This document shows positions 1 through 12,006 of a DNA stretch of 64,000 nucleotides, in pieces. The translations under genes were made by a program, and so were the position numbers. Below the pieces are notes generated by a model. That model was not told where the DNA came from and did no database searches. It worked only from the letters and a program-made list of their open reading frames with translations. The first letter of the stretch is position 1, and every line of letters starts with the position of its first letter. The DNA is from Rhea pennata (lineage: Eukaryota > Chordata > Aves > Rheiformes > Rheidae), in contig NC_084677.1 in NCBI RefSeq assembly GCF_028389875.1, positions 11,078,017 through 11,142,016 of the forward strand, read 5' to 3'.

Positions 1-951
1 GGTGCTATGGAACGGGACAGCAACATCACTGGCAAAGCCTTTTCCTCCTCTTTGTTTTGCAGAATTCCAAAAATCCGAAAGTGCTGTGGATGCCCTTGAA
101 GTTATAAATGGATGGGCAGTGAAAGGCAGCAGGCTAAGAAGCAGGAAGGCTCTTGCTCCAGGTCACCTCTGGAGATGGATTTGGCAAATGGATCACAGCA
201 ATGGGAAGCAAAGAGGAGACATCTTATGTGAGGAAAAGGAGCAGCAATCTGACTCTGTGAGTTTAAAGCTGAGCTCATCTTTACTGTAGTTAGTGAGAAG
301 GTCAATGACGTTGACCTGGGTACTACTGTGGGAACCAGAAGTCATAACTTTGAGCAGACTTACGTACAGAGCTGCCTGTAGCAGGGTGATCTCTTTGTGC
401 TGGAGCAAAGAGGCTGCAAAGCAGTTTGGAGACGTGATATCAAGTAAGATAATTTGTGGGGAGGTGTATAACCCAGAAAGCCAGCATAGCTACTTTGGGG
501 TAGCAAGTGGTGCTACACAAGAACAGAAGTCAACCACTTGAGAGCAGGCAGAGCAATACACAGGTGCAGCAAATGGCATGGACATCACAAAGAGAAGTAA
601 GTGACTAGTTGTGTAGTCCTACAGGAAAGAACAGCTCTAGTTACAGTTCTAATTTTTACTGGAGGAAGCGGCAGTGCCATTTAAGTAGGGCACAGGGTTC
701 TCCCTGCTGCTGGGCCCTTGTGCTTCCACATGCCAGCCAGAAACAGAATCATTGGTGTCCTCCCTGACAGTGCCATGGGGTCAGTCTCACCAGAATTACA
801 GATGAATAGAGGAGCTTAATGCATTTATATTGTGTTACCACAGGAGCTAAGGAAAAAGCTGAAGACACTAGACCAGCATATCCGAAAGCTTTATAGAAGT
901 CTGCAGAATAACACCCTGTGCATTGTTCTCTTTCCTGGGGTGAACAGGTAA
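1..951 (+). CDS. REXO5: REXO5 C-terminal part, 3' exons (gene enters from the left)
   Basis: Two plus-strand exons, 63-256 and 844-947, join in phase and encode the end of an RRM-like domain followed by a charged helix and a hydrophobic strand (residues TLCIVLFPG). In this family (Rex1/SDN-like 3'-5' RNA exonucleases carrying RRMs) such a C-terminal helix-strand segment follows the RRM. REXO5 is also the neighbour of DCUN1D3 in mammals, in this orientation. The exonuclease core lies outside the window. Naming rests on this short match plus synteny. The true C-terminus is unresolved: an in-frame TAA (949-951) overlaps a plausible donor at 948. Another RRM protein is possible but less likely. 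Confidence 0.65.
63..256 (+). CDS. REXO5: REXO5 exon, end of RRM domain
   Basis: The acceptor is a pyrimidine-rich stretch ending in AG at 61-62, and the donor GTGAGT is at 257-262, a full consensus. The exon begins with two bases of a split codon and ends on a codon boundary (194 nt). Its first half reads as the last helix and strand of an RRM (residues AVDALEVINGWAVKGSRL). The second half is a polar tail rich in E, K, Q and S. The next exon opens in matching phase 0. Confidence 0.65.
844..947 (+). CDS. REXO5: REXO5 exon, C-terminal helix and strand
   Basis: The acceptor AG is at 842-843. The 104-nt exon encodes a basic amphipathic helix (ELRKKLKTLDQHIRKLYRSL) and then NTLCIVLFPGVN. It ends either at donor GTAATT (948) in phase 2 or, if not spliced, one codon later at TAA 949-951. 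Family knowledge suggests that more protein follows the hydrophobic strand, so splicing to a further exon is favoured. I could not find that exon by eye in the next several kilobases. Confidence 0.6.
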
Positions 952-1101
952 TTTGCCACCTATTTTGCAAAGAGATGAGGAAAATATGTTGCCAAATGTT
1001 TTTATCCTAAGCTATGAACCCTACACAAAGAAATTAAAATTAGCTAGGAGAGTGCCTGAAGAAGCTGTTCAACTTACCCAGTCCGACTTTCATGTTAGGA
1101 C

Positions 1102-1107
1102 AATAAA
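1102..1107 (+). terminator. Candidate poly(A) signal for REXO5
   Basis: An AATAAA hexamer lies about 150 nt after the possible in-frame stop at 949-951. It would serve the REXO5 transcript if exon 844-947 is terminal. A second AATAAA is at 3134-3139 and further ones lie near 5618-5636, so the choice is open. Confidence 0.3.
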
Positions 1108-3742
1108 ACCTGAACAGTAAATCCTGCCCATAAGCCATGCCTGAGCTAGAACCAAGTGCTGAAACCACTTGTGTAGCTGATGGTCCAGATAAGCAAGACT
1201 GACGCACACAATGCTAATTAGCAGTATAGTACTTAAAAGGTCACCTACCATCCCTGACAGATGTTTCTTCTCTGTTCTGAAGTCAGTTCAGCTCTTCCCT
1301 AGCAAGGCAAGTTTTATGTGCCCGAAAAAAACAAAACCAAGTTTCCACAGCAGACATCTTTTGGTTTGTTGGATTTTTTTTTAACCACCTCTCCACTGCA
1401 GCCCAGGCCACCATCTGCCATTTGCAAGAGGACATGCCCTGAGTTGGGCTTCAGCACTAGTATCAGGGACACTGCTAGATGAGGTGGGCTTCCTGAACGT
1501 CAAACCCTGAGGTCTGAATTGCCATAGTCACTCAGTGCTTAATAATTAACCAGAAAGTTAAATCTTTCCCAGGCAAGGCCCTAGCTACAGAATACATACT
1601 GATTTCAACAGACTTTGTTCTCTTACTGTGCAGTTATTCAGATAGTCAAATACCAGTCACATCTATCTTAGTTTCTCTTCAACAGAAGGGAGAACATTCC
1701 TTTGCCGAAACAGAAGCATCTCGCGCTGAAATAGAAGCAGGGAGACAGAGCTGCTCTCAGGAGCATGAATTCAGCATGGTTAGGCAGCTAGGCCAGGTTC
1801 TCCTTGCCTACTTGAACAGCTTCTTGAGGAAAAGTGTCATGATACAGTGTTAGCCTCTAGACCAAACACCATCTCTAGAAAGGAGCTGTATTCCCAAGCC
1901 AAGAATACATTTAGGCTCAGTGCCATTCATAAACAACTCAGCAATGTTGCATGCCAAGGACTGCTCTTGGCATGTGCTACTTTAAACAGTTCAGTTTCTA
2001 ACAACTTTTTAAAAATAATTATTATTTTAAACTAACTTGTTTCTTAAGTAAAGATTGTTCAGCTGCTTCTCCTACACACATGCCAAAGGTATCGCTATCA
2101 TCTCATTTTGTATGCTATTATTCCAACTTACCAGAAAACAGTTGACTGTATGTCTTCTGGTTTCTTGCACAAGTGCTTCATCAATTAACAATATTAGAAT
2201 AAATTGGTCATGGGAGAGGCCTGAATTGAGAGCTAACCTCTGCAGGTTGTTTAGGAATGTGCTTGCTCCTTGGATCAGCTGCTGGCTGCCTTTAAAGACC
2301 GAGCTCCAAGTCAGTCTTTACAAATGACTGAGCAGTCATTTGCTTCTTATCTTCCGGTTTATCACCTTGCTTTGTTTACTAACCTGCCTGCTCCACTAGA
2401 AGGGTTTGGACAGGAGGTGTCTGTGGAGTTAGATACTGCCATAGTTCTTCTGGAGCACATTCGGTGGCCTCAGCAGGTCCAAATTTACTTCAAGCGCCAC
2501 TTCCAACTAGTCTCAGCACACAACTGCCTGTTGTCTAGCTTTAGTAAAGAGCACGAATCCAGCCCATTAGCAGACCAGGTGGTTTCAGGAGTTTGCATCC
2601 ACAGGGCAGAGACGCTAGAAGCCCTCAAACACTAGGCTCCCATCGCAGGCTGCTTAGTGGCTTGGAAGAAAGGGCACTCCAACCCAGGCTTGGAAGAGTT
2701 TCTTGCCAAGTGAAGTTTGTGAATTACTGTTTTCCAGCAACATGACACTTCATAGTACGCTTCTTGTTTAAAGAACAATGCCAAATAATTACTGGAGGGA
2801 GAGAAAAAAAAAAAAATCCCCCACCCCGAACCTGCTGACCCTGTGAATTGCAGGCCTCTCAGTACTAGACCATCTACCTTATATACATCAAGACCACTCT
2901 GAACAGAAATAACACGCCACTTGTTTATGTTGCAGCATACATGGATCACAGTCTGGCCTTGGTCTGATGGGAATAAAAGACGATGGAGAGAGGAGTGCTT
3001 GTTAAATTGCCAAGTTTTTAAGCAGTCTTTTGTTAAGATATTTTTAATTACTTTAAATATTGATGTCTTTGTAAAGGTCTCTTACCATAGGAACAATAGG
3101 CTTTCACTCTGTCTCTTTTATAAAAAGCCTAAAAATAAAAGCTATTCAAAACCATCTTAAAGCACAAACCCTTTTCCATTAACCCTTTCTTGCTGTGTCA
3201 CATTCCCCTGGCAGTGAGCTAGGCAAATGTTTAGGAAGGGCTGGGGCAATGCAGGGGAAATGTTGCAAAGAAGCCTATCAGTACTGGCCTGAAAGACTTA
3301 GTTCAGCAAGTGGTTCATGCAGAAGGCTGACATGGCCACTGGGTTGTTTCCACTAAAACAGTGCAGCTCATAAAGCAGCAAACCAAGTTAGAGCAGTACC
3401 TGCAGCAGCTGCTCAGAGGTTAAAAGCTGTTCTCAGGAATTGTGGGGATTTCTGGAAATGTGCTGTGCCAGCTGTTGAAGCAAAGTTGCTGCCTGCTTTC
3501 TGGGAAAGCACTGTACTTAGTCCATGGAACAGAGGAATTAGTGATTCACACTTTTTGGACAATATCCACTTTCTCCTCCCTCACTGATTCCCTCTTCCCC
3601 ACCCCTCCCCCCCCCAAAAAAAAAAAAGGTTACACACTGGCTGCAGAGGGAGGGGCAAGGGCCATTTTAAGGAAAATGCTCACACATCATCATGTTTTCA
3701 GCAAGGAGCTAAAGTGCTGAGTTACAGTAATATTCAGTGCAC

Positions 3743-3764
3743 CACTACTACTACTACTACTACT
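3743..3764. repeat. (CTA)n microsatellite
   Basis: About seven tandem CTA/ACT units lie in non-coding sequence. Confidence 0.9.
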
Positions 3765-4280
3765 GCTTCTGCTTTGCAATCTGATGGCTTTAGACCTGTG
3801 CTTTGCAGCCACTGGAGCACTCAGCCCTTTCCCCCTAACAAACACGCTGTCCAAACACAAGAATGCCTAGGAGAGCTCTGGGCACTGAAAAATAATTGGT
3901 TACAAGGTTTGAAAACTCAGGAAAAGGGAAGATAGTAGTTCTTGATCTGAATTAAGAGTAGGCTGAGATAAAGCTGAAATAGTTATTTCAGCAATGATAA
4001 AATACAGCTGATGATAGACTGTCACCTCCTACTTACTACCTTCCAACCCCAAGTTCACTTTGCTGGGCTGTTCAGCAAAGACCAGTATATGGAGAAATTG
4101 AGAACTGGTGCATGGAGGAATAGGCAAAAATACAGGCAAAGGGGATGAAAACAAATGTAACACTGGTGCAGAGGCAGCATTAGTGAACTGGTAGTAAGTG
4201 CTTAGATCAGTGTCGTTCGTAGCTCACATTTAATGCCTCAAACTCCTGACATTAAAACTCTTAGACAAGAGAAGTATGGC

Positions 4281-4310
4281 ATATATATTAAATATATATA
4301 TATATATTTT
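4281..4310. repeat. AT-dinucleotide run
   Basis: Alternating A and T with one short interruption, ending in TTTT. It is simple repeat with no gene function visible. Confidence 0.9.
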
Positions 4311-4616
4311 AAGGTATTTCATCCACTCCAAGTGAGCCTGACATCTTTAAGGCTGTAGCTATCACATGGGGGTGAACATAACACTACCGTGTCAGCACTA
4401 CTATAAAAACTCAAAGGGAGCCAGTGCCTTCCGCCAGCACTGCCAGCCCCACTGCTGGCCTGAGCACCGCAGAGCGGGTGGCACCAGGAGCCCTGCGGAG
4501 CCCTGCCGTGCCACACTGACCTCACGCTTCGTCCCACGGAAAGAAACCGCTCCTGGTAAGACTGCTCACATCCAGCATCTCCTTGCTGTAGCAACTTGCA
4601 CTGCATAGTTGGAGGA

Positions 4617-4639
4617 AAAAAAAAAAAAAAAAAAAAAAA
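4617..4639. repeat. A23 tract
   Basis: A 23-nt A run directly follows a GC-richer segment on the plus strand. The arrangement resembles the tail of a retroposed sequence, but no target-site duplication or known element was recognised. Confidence 0.85.
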
Positions 4640-7149
4640 CCACACAGCTAGGTTTCATCTTACACAGTTGAAAATGATGCAGTCACCTCCTTGCATGGAC
4701 TATACAGGATTTAGCAAGCATCCAGGATCCCTGCTTGAGAAACTCTGGAGATGACAAATTAAGTTAGCAAGAGTCCTATTTATAGGCATGAAAAAATAAT
4801 TATTTTTTTCCCCTTTTAATTGAAAATGTAAAAAGGACTTCAGCTTTAAATAAGACATTTTGTACAAAGCTTCAACACACAAAGAAAAAGTGAACACCAA
4901 AGTGTGCATTATGTAAACACCACAAATGTTACTCATTTGTTCAGTAATGCAGAGAACAACGTGCAAATTCCCTTTCCAGTGGATTGGATATCTGTAGCTG
5001 TTCTCCTCCACTTCCCCCCCCCCAAACCTTACTGGAATACAGGAAATCCAGAGGCTTTGGAACATTCACAAAGCTACAGTAGTCAGGATACATTGGGACT
5101 AAAGATTTTTTTTTTTTTTGGTTTTTCTTTTTCCTCCTTTAAGGGGCTGGTCATTTAGATATACAGAAGTACTTGTACAATAATCTCACAGGTAAACGAA
5201 TGGCAGATTGGATTAGAAAAAGTACCAAAATATTTAATATACATCTGGCACAAATTCCACACAAGTCAGTAATGGACAAACCAATACTTTGCTTGTAAGA
5301 GAAGAAAAACTCAGACTGCACTTAATGCTCTTCTTTCAAAAGGGACTCGACAAAAAACATTGCACTCTGAATAGCTATCAAGTAAAGAAAGACAACCGTC
5401 TTATTACAACCTATTTGCATTGTGCATTAAATTGCACAGTCTGTAATACGCTGGTTCCATTCTGTTCCAGACAATGGTGAGCAAAATTTGATACAAAAAA
5501 GTAACTGTAAAACTACAAAGCAAATGGGACTCAGAAGTAGATGCGTCATCTTGAACTCCTCCCACGTTTTCTATAGATCATTGTTTCAAATTTGGCCACA
5601 TCTCTTTTTAAAAAAAAATAAATAAAATAAAATAAACACTACATGAAACAGAATTTACTCCAGCCATTTTCAAGCATTACATTTTACAAAGCACCTCTGC
5701 TAGTGCTGTCTACCAGAGGAAGCATGTTCTGCTCCAAGACAAGCAATACATTCATCGTTTCCCAGATGTGCTGTATGTCTTAGGTAAATCCAAAAAGGCA
5801 AAAATGACTCCTGACACCAACTATGGCAGATTTGATCCTATTTACCTTCGATACATAAGCACTAGAGAGACTGATCAACTAGTTGCATTCACATACAATT
5901 CAACGAAAGCCAAAGTTGTGCTTTCATTATTTCCTTAGTTAGAAGTAGTTACTTCTCTGGGAGAAGATGCACTATCAAAACACATTCCTTCCATAAAAAG
6001 AGTGACTCGCGATGAGCCTGGGGCAGAGATCCACAAGCAAGTATGCCAAGAAGCCTAACCGCATCAAACAGCGTGTTCACGCTGCCAGGTCTGCCCCGCG
6101 CAGCCAGCTAATGTCTTGTGGTTGTTTCATGCCCTCAAGAGCAGCCAGCACAAATCCCAGAATTGCTGGGTTAGAACCTAATCCTGCAAGTCGCACCAAC
6201 TTCCCTTGAAACTCAAGCTAGCTCAAAACACTCCTGCCAGCTCACTGCCTTTTTAAAAGGCTATTTTAACTAACAGATAAGAGAGAAAACCTATTTTCAA
6301 GATAACTATATTTAGTGTGACTAAAAAGTCACAACTTCAAGATATGAAGCACTACGCGAGGACGTCTTCTAACATTAATACACGTGGGAATAAAAAGCAG
6401 CAGCCAGCCTGGAGGCCGCCGATGCTCTGTGCAGATTTGCCACCTCTGGTCAAAGAATCTCCCCTCTCATGGGCCCAGAGAAGAGCAAGAGTCAGCAGCT
6501 GTAACTGCAGAACATGGCAACATTCAAGTAAACGTACTCGTTCAACAGTAGGCAACCTTTAGTCCAAATACAATTTACAAGAAAAAAAGTTACAGCAAGA
6601 ACATTTACTGGGGATAAATGTTGCTTCTCTCTGTGTGTAAATTAACATGTTATCCAGAAAGGGCTTATCTGTAGAGTGCAATTACACAGAGATAGAAGCA
6701 TATATGAACAACAACAACAAAGTTGTAAAACCTCCAGAACCTGTCAACATTTTAGAGCCTAACTACAGAAGGACTGAGGATTGCAATAGTAGTGAGGAAC
6801 GGCTGTAACTTTAGTGATTTAAGGCAAGCTGTTTGCAGACCTAGTAAATTCATGCTCCTTTTGCCTGTCATCTCCTAAGTCCCCATCCTTCCCTTGAAAT
6901 ATGTGCAAGACAAATAGTGCAAGACTTCACACTCTCTCAAGCAGCCCTAAAGTTGGAAGAATATTTTGGTAGCAACACTTGCTACAGCATGGCATCTATT
7001 TCAGATTTACAATGACAGTAACTGCGCTGCAGTTTTCTTTGGGGAGGAGAGGGAAGGAGGCAGATGTGTTGCACGATAAAGAGATGCCACCTAACTGCAT
7101 CAGTGCATGCAACTGAGCACTGAAAACAGCAGGGCATCTCCAACGCGCT

Positions 7150-7530
7150 CCAGAGCTCCCAGCTTTGCTCCGAGTGCAAGGGCTTTATCCTGACCGAGCT
7201 ATTGGCCTTAGGGATAAGAAGGGAAGCAGGTAACCGTTACACTTCCGCAGCCGCCAGCTTCCTTCGGCGGCACAGGCACAGCCCAACGTGGAGCAAACGC
7301 ACTGGTTTTCATCACAAGACAAACACGCTCACGGCACTGCATCGAGTGGGGTCCGAAAGCTTTGAGGGCAAACGGGCAGGCCGCCGGCCAGCCCTGCTGC
7401 CAGTACAGGGAGCCGAGGCAGGCGGCAGACCCCGGGCCGCCGGCGACTCCACTCCGCTCCAAAACCAGCGTCCCGGGGGATTTACACCGCCGTCACAGTC
7501 CGACTCGGCCCCTTTTCAACGGTCGACCAC
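7150..7530. promoter_or_regulatory. CpG-rich patch A
   Basis: GC-rich with many CpG dinucleotides (for example around 7250-7280, 7330-7400 and 7430-7510), set in AT-rich flanks. No splice-supported exon was found. It could be a small CpG island, an alternative or antisense promoter, or a GC-rich UTR segment. Confidence 0.4.
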
Positions 7531-8019
7531 ATGCAGATTAAACGCAGCAAACCAAAGAGTACAGCAAATAGATAATACTTAACTGGGGTCAATTAAAAAA
7601 ACAGATTACTCCTCCAGGCATAAAATCCTGGCAGAAAAAGGTGGTAACCTTAAACTGTTCAAGTCTAAGAACAAGAGGTAGAGATACCTATGTACTTCAT
7701 GGTGATGGAGTTGCAACCTTCTGGCTTACAATTTCAGGTATTTTACTTCAGTTGACAATACAAATCTAAAGATTCAATAGTCCAGAGAGAAAAACTTAAC
7801 ACTGGTGTTTGCGCACTGTAAGATTTAAGCAGACTTCGACCTTTCACTATTAATTTGAAAGTTTTCTCAGTTTTGCAGTAGATTGAGGCACTGCCCTGAA
7901 GAACTTTGACTTCCAGGTTGAACACCTTCCTTTCCAATACGAAAGCCTAAAGTCACACACACACATTTCGAGCTGAGCGAGCTCAAGGGCACAATCTGGT
8001 ACCCGATTTATAAAGAGTT

Positions 8020-8450
8020 TTCTAAGAAAGGACGACAGCGCAGCACCCAAGGCTGCAAGACCCCGAAGCCTACGACGACTGCTCTCTGCAACGAACGGTC
8101 AGCGAATCCCTTCCCAGCAGAGGTGGCTCTGAACTACCCGGCGCTGCTTGAGCTTGGCCGACTTGCTGGAAGCAAGGCTCAGAGCGGCAAGGATGACGCT
8201 GGCGTGGACGGCGCCACGCAAACGCTACAGCCGTCAGCGAGCGCACGGCCGCTTCCAGGAACCAGGCGCGACACGGGTTCCTCCAGCTCAGTTTTCAGCG
8301 TTTCATGCTCTCACGTACAGCCGGCTGAAAAGCCGCCGGGGCGCAGGGGCCGCTCCGCGAGCGCACCCGCTGCCGCAGCCTGGGGAGGCCGGGGCCACCC
8401 GCTCCTACCCCCGCCGCACCCGCGCGTCTTCTCCTGCATTACAGCTGCAC
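8020..8450. promoter_or_regulatory. CpG-rich patch B
   Basis: I count roughly three dozen CpGs in about 340 bases (8,100-8,440), far above the surrounding sequence and comparable to a CpG island. Overlapping plus-strand frames are open here, as expected when stop codons are scarce in GC-rich DNA, so I do not call a protein. A promoter for a non-coding or antisense transcript is one possibility. Confidence 0.45.
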
Positions 8451-11265
8451 AATATTACAGCGCTGCAATTCTCCACACGGTATAGCACCAACAGCAAGTA
8501 AACTCACAACTCAACATTCAGCCATGTTTGTGGCCACCTACGGGCTCGATCCTTTAAGCCCTAACTTGAAACAACAGTCTTTGACCTCAGCAACGCACCC
8601 CCACAAGTGGGATTTCGCACAGCTGAGCCCCGGTCGACCGAGGAGCCAACTTCTAAAGCTGCCGCAAACGATAAACTTGTGCAGGGGGTCAGTGTTTTAT
8701 TCCTAGGGAGTAACGTTTACAGGAATCACATTTCGTTAGGTTTATAAGGGAAGGCAACAAAATGCTAGTGTTGATATCAAACCAGTTTTCTAGGATATTA
8801 CTAAAACAGTCAAAATGCATATCTAGAGTTGTTTACCCCAAGTTGTAGCAGATTTACTTCATGCATCAAGTTTTTTAACCCATACTCAAAAAAAATTTTT
8901 TTTAATAGTTCCAACGGTTTCAAGAATTTCATCAGCATCACTACCCACTTACAGTCCTCTGGCCTACACAATGAGGATTAAAATTATATAAAAATGAAGA
9001 GTGAATGTATTTGGCCTCTTCCACAGAAATTCACAGCTTAACCATTAAACAGGCATATTTTTGAGGCTCCAATATCGCTAAAGACTTCCCAGAAACATGT
9101 ACAAACCTCCACTCCCACCACAGACACACCGACATTAAAAAGTAAAGTCTATCGTTGAGAGAGGTTCATAAAACCATCGGCAATCCAAGGCAAAGCCCGA
9201 TGCCCTCTGCCACCTCCAGCGCTGCAGGAGAGCTGCACCTTGGCTTCAGCTCCTGCTTTAGAAGTTCAAAATTCAGACAGGCCTGGCTTGTATTTTGTAA
9301 CTTGTAATTCAAAAATGAAATTAGACTAAAAATAAATGGCTCTCGGCTAGACAGATTGTGTGGCTATTTGTGCAAGCAACCCCACGGGCTGGAGTGGCCC
9401 CTGCTAGGCTGAGCAGCAGCAGCAGCACAAGGCTTTCCTCTAGCGCTGAAACACGGGACTTCAGCTGCGGACAACTGTACGTCCTTTCCCCAACGAGAAA
9501 TAAGATTTTTATCTTCCTGTATATTCACCACCACTGTCTCGAGGGGAAACAAAACAAAAACAACTGTAGTACTCTTGATGCACTAAAATGGTTAAACCTT
9601 GTTGTATTATAAATTAATTTCCTTACTGCAATCCATGCTCAGACCACAAGACAAATGCTTTCCTTAGAGAACTCTAGCCCTGATCCGTGGCAGCTGCATG
9701 CACTGAGTACGCACTTGAGTAGTTAGTTTTCACATTTGGACATTTTAAATTCTCCTTAGGAAAAAAAAAAAAGCGATGAACACAGCATTTAATAGTTGAA
9801 TGAACGAGTAGTCTCCAATTTATAAATACTGTCTTCCTTTACTATCAAATCAGGTCGACATTTGCAACTTTTGTGAATAAAGCAGCCTCTGTTGGGGAAG
9901 AGTTTTTACCCCGTAACAGCACCAGCAGAAGTCTCACCCTGAACGCTTTGGTCTGCCTCGCTCACCAAATCAGAACGCGGCACGGCTGCCAAACAGTGCT
10001 TGTGCCCTGGCAGCTGCGAAGGTTACAGTAGCACGGACAAAGCTATGGTGTTTTTACCTGTAAGAAACGAAGATCAGGGCTCCTCTCCTGCAAAGGACAA
10101 ACTCACCTGTGTCTAGAACAACTGCATTTGTTTTCCACAGCTTAACACATCTCCCAACACAACAGTTTGCAGGAGCAGCATGGATCAAACTCTCCTTTTA
10201 CCAGGTGAAAGAGATGCCATTTGAGACTTGTGGATTTTTTTTTCTAATAATTTTAGATACCCACGTTTTGTTAGTGATTTGTCTTAGACCCAAGCTACCG
10301 CATAGGCTGTGTGCCAGCAAAGCTGATTAACAAATTCAGGCCAATATTTCTATCGCTGCTAACCCTCCCGGGGCACAGCAGATTTGCAAAGCACACCATC
10401 TTGAGTCTAATGACAAGCTCTACTTAAAATATGCTTTCCTTTAGCTTTAAAACCTTCATACAGCACAAAAGCCATTAGATGCTATGGACAATTATTCAGT
10501 GTTTTTGTTTTGTTTTTTAATTGAAGTCCTTTTATGATCCTGAAATGCAGCTCTGAAAATAAAGATGTGCAATGGAAGCGTATCAAATTCACTAAGCCAA
10601 TGTTTAGCTTAAGAGAAAGCCTTGGCAATCATCCCTTTTACCAAAAAGGTGTAAAAAAGTTGACATACTAAAATTAAAAAAAAAAGGTAGCATCAATAAC
10701 CAAAAAAGTTTCAACCAGTGTTAATAAAACTCCCTTTAAATCACAACAATTTCAACAGGCAAATAGTCCCAATACAAGCATTTTAAAATAATAAATCGAC
10801 TCCTATCCAAATATTTACCAGATCAGTCCAAAAATGACGCATCTACACTTTCGTCATTAAGAACATCTTAAGAATTCACTTTGTCATCAGATGCCAATAT
10901 TGTTGCTCCAGAAAGTCTGGAGTATTAACTGCAATTTAGCAATTAAACACTGGTTTAAAAATTGTTTTGTCGATATTAATGCAAAAGTTCATTACATAGA
11001 AGTACTGTGCTTGCCAGACAAGTAAGATAATACTTTAGGTATAAATCAAACATATTAAAGCAGAATTATACCACAGTTTTCCTTGAAGACTTGGGGTTTG
11101 TTTATTTGTTGCTTCTGCTAATGTTTAGCAAACTTAAGAAGCAGAACCTTTGGTTCTTTTAATCAAGTAAAAATATTATCATGTAACCACAAAAATACAA
11201 CTTCCAGAGAAAATGGAAGTCCATCAAGAAGTCCACTTTCAATAAAACTGAGGTAGTACTGCTCT

Positions 11266-11271
11266 TTTATT
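11266..11271 (-). terminator. Candidate DCUN1D3 poly(A) signal
   Basis: Minus-strand AATAAA (plus-strand TTTATT) about 740 nt after the DCUN1D3 stop. It is the first canonical hexamer I noticed downstream of the stop. Others lie further out at 11,101-11,106 and 8,696-8,701, so longer 3' UTRs are possible. Confidence 0.35.
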
Positions 11272-11743
11272 ATGTGATGTGTAAGAGATTTAGATACAAA
11301 TCATTATCTACCACTCAGTTGACTGACAGGTACAGTAGTTTTATAAAACATCCCAACATTTAGTTTGATACTCTGAAAAAAAGGAATGATTTGGACTCAT
11401 TCACTAAGAGTTAGCTTAAAATGGGAATTAGCCATATTACAAAAAGCTGTGGCTTATGTTGTTTTTAGAGCCTTATTACCAGGGGATTAATGCATTTATA
11501 GTTAACAGTTAACACTGCTTTTTATCTTGGTATAAAACCTTAAAATTATTACAGCCTAAAATTTCAACAATGTAAACAGCACTACACACAGTACAGACCT
11601 GCCCTGACAGATGTAGTATGAAAAACTTAATCTGGCACTGTATAATTTAGCAATGTTAATTTAACCTAACTAAAAAGATCTACATTGTGCAAGAAATATC
11701 AGACTTACTTATACTAATCTGAAGTCTTAAAAAACAATCAAAC

Positions 11744-11774
11744 AAAAAAAAAAAAAAAAAAACAAAAAAAAAAA
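11744..11774. repeat. A19-C-A11 tract
   Basis: Near-pure A run on the plus strand, which is a U-rich run in a DCUN1D3 3' UTR if the transcript extends this far. Confidence 0.9.
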
Positions 11775-12006
11775 GAAACTTGTAGCCCGGGTCAAATATT
11801 TCAGGGCAAGAGTAAAAGGAATAACCAAATTAAGAAAGTGCCTAAAACATGATACAGCATTTTAGAGCCCTTTCAAATACAAGGCAGAAAAAGGTGTAAA
11901 GTAGAAAAATCTGGAGCCTCGGCAATTTCCAGAAACCTCCAGAGTTTACATTTCACGAAGGGCAACAGGTTGCTTTTGTCACTGCTGCTTAAATGCTGAA
12001 ATGCTG

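Larger units (their letters stand above)
952..4640. other. REXO5 3' side / REXO5-DCUN1D3 spacer, no recognised gene
   Basis: There is no exon here that I can support. The stretch contains an open frame at 2270-2635 of unknown meaning, a (CTA)n microsatellite near 3743-3764, an AT-dinucleotide run at 4281-4310, and a GC-richer segment at 4420-4560 that ends in a 23-nt A run at 4617-4639. It may include REXO5 3' UTR or an unseen last exon. Confidence 0.5.
4640..12006. other. DCUN1D3 downstream region, possible long 3' UTR
   Basis: No coding exon is supported. On the minus strand this lies directly after the DCUN1D3 stop, so an unknown part of it is 3' UTR. AATAAA hexamers on the minus strand lie at 11,266-11,271, 11,101-11,106 and 8,696-8,701. 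Most of the region is AT-rich, but two patches (7,150-7,530 and 8,020-8,450) are GC- and CpG-rich. An A19-C-A11 tract occupies 11,744-11,774. Confidence 0.45.

Noticed and set aside
8123-8501. Two overlapping plus-strand frames of about 120 codons
   Set aside because: They are GC-composition artefacts in a CpG-rich patch with no family match or splice sites.
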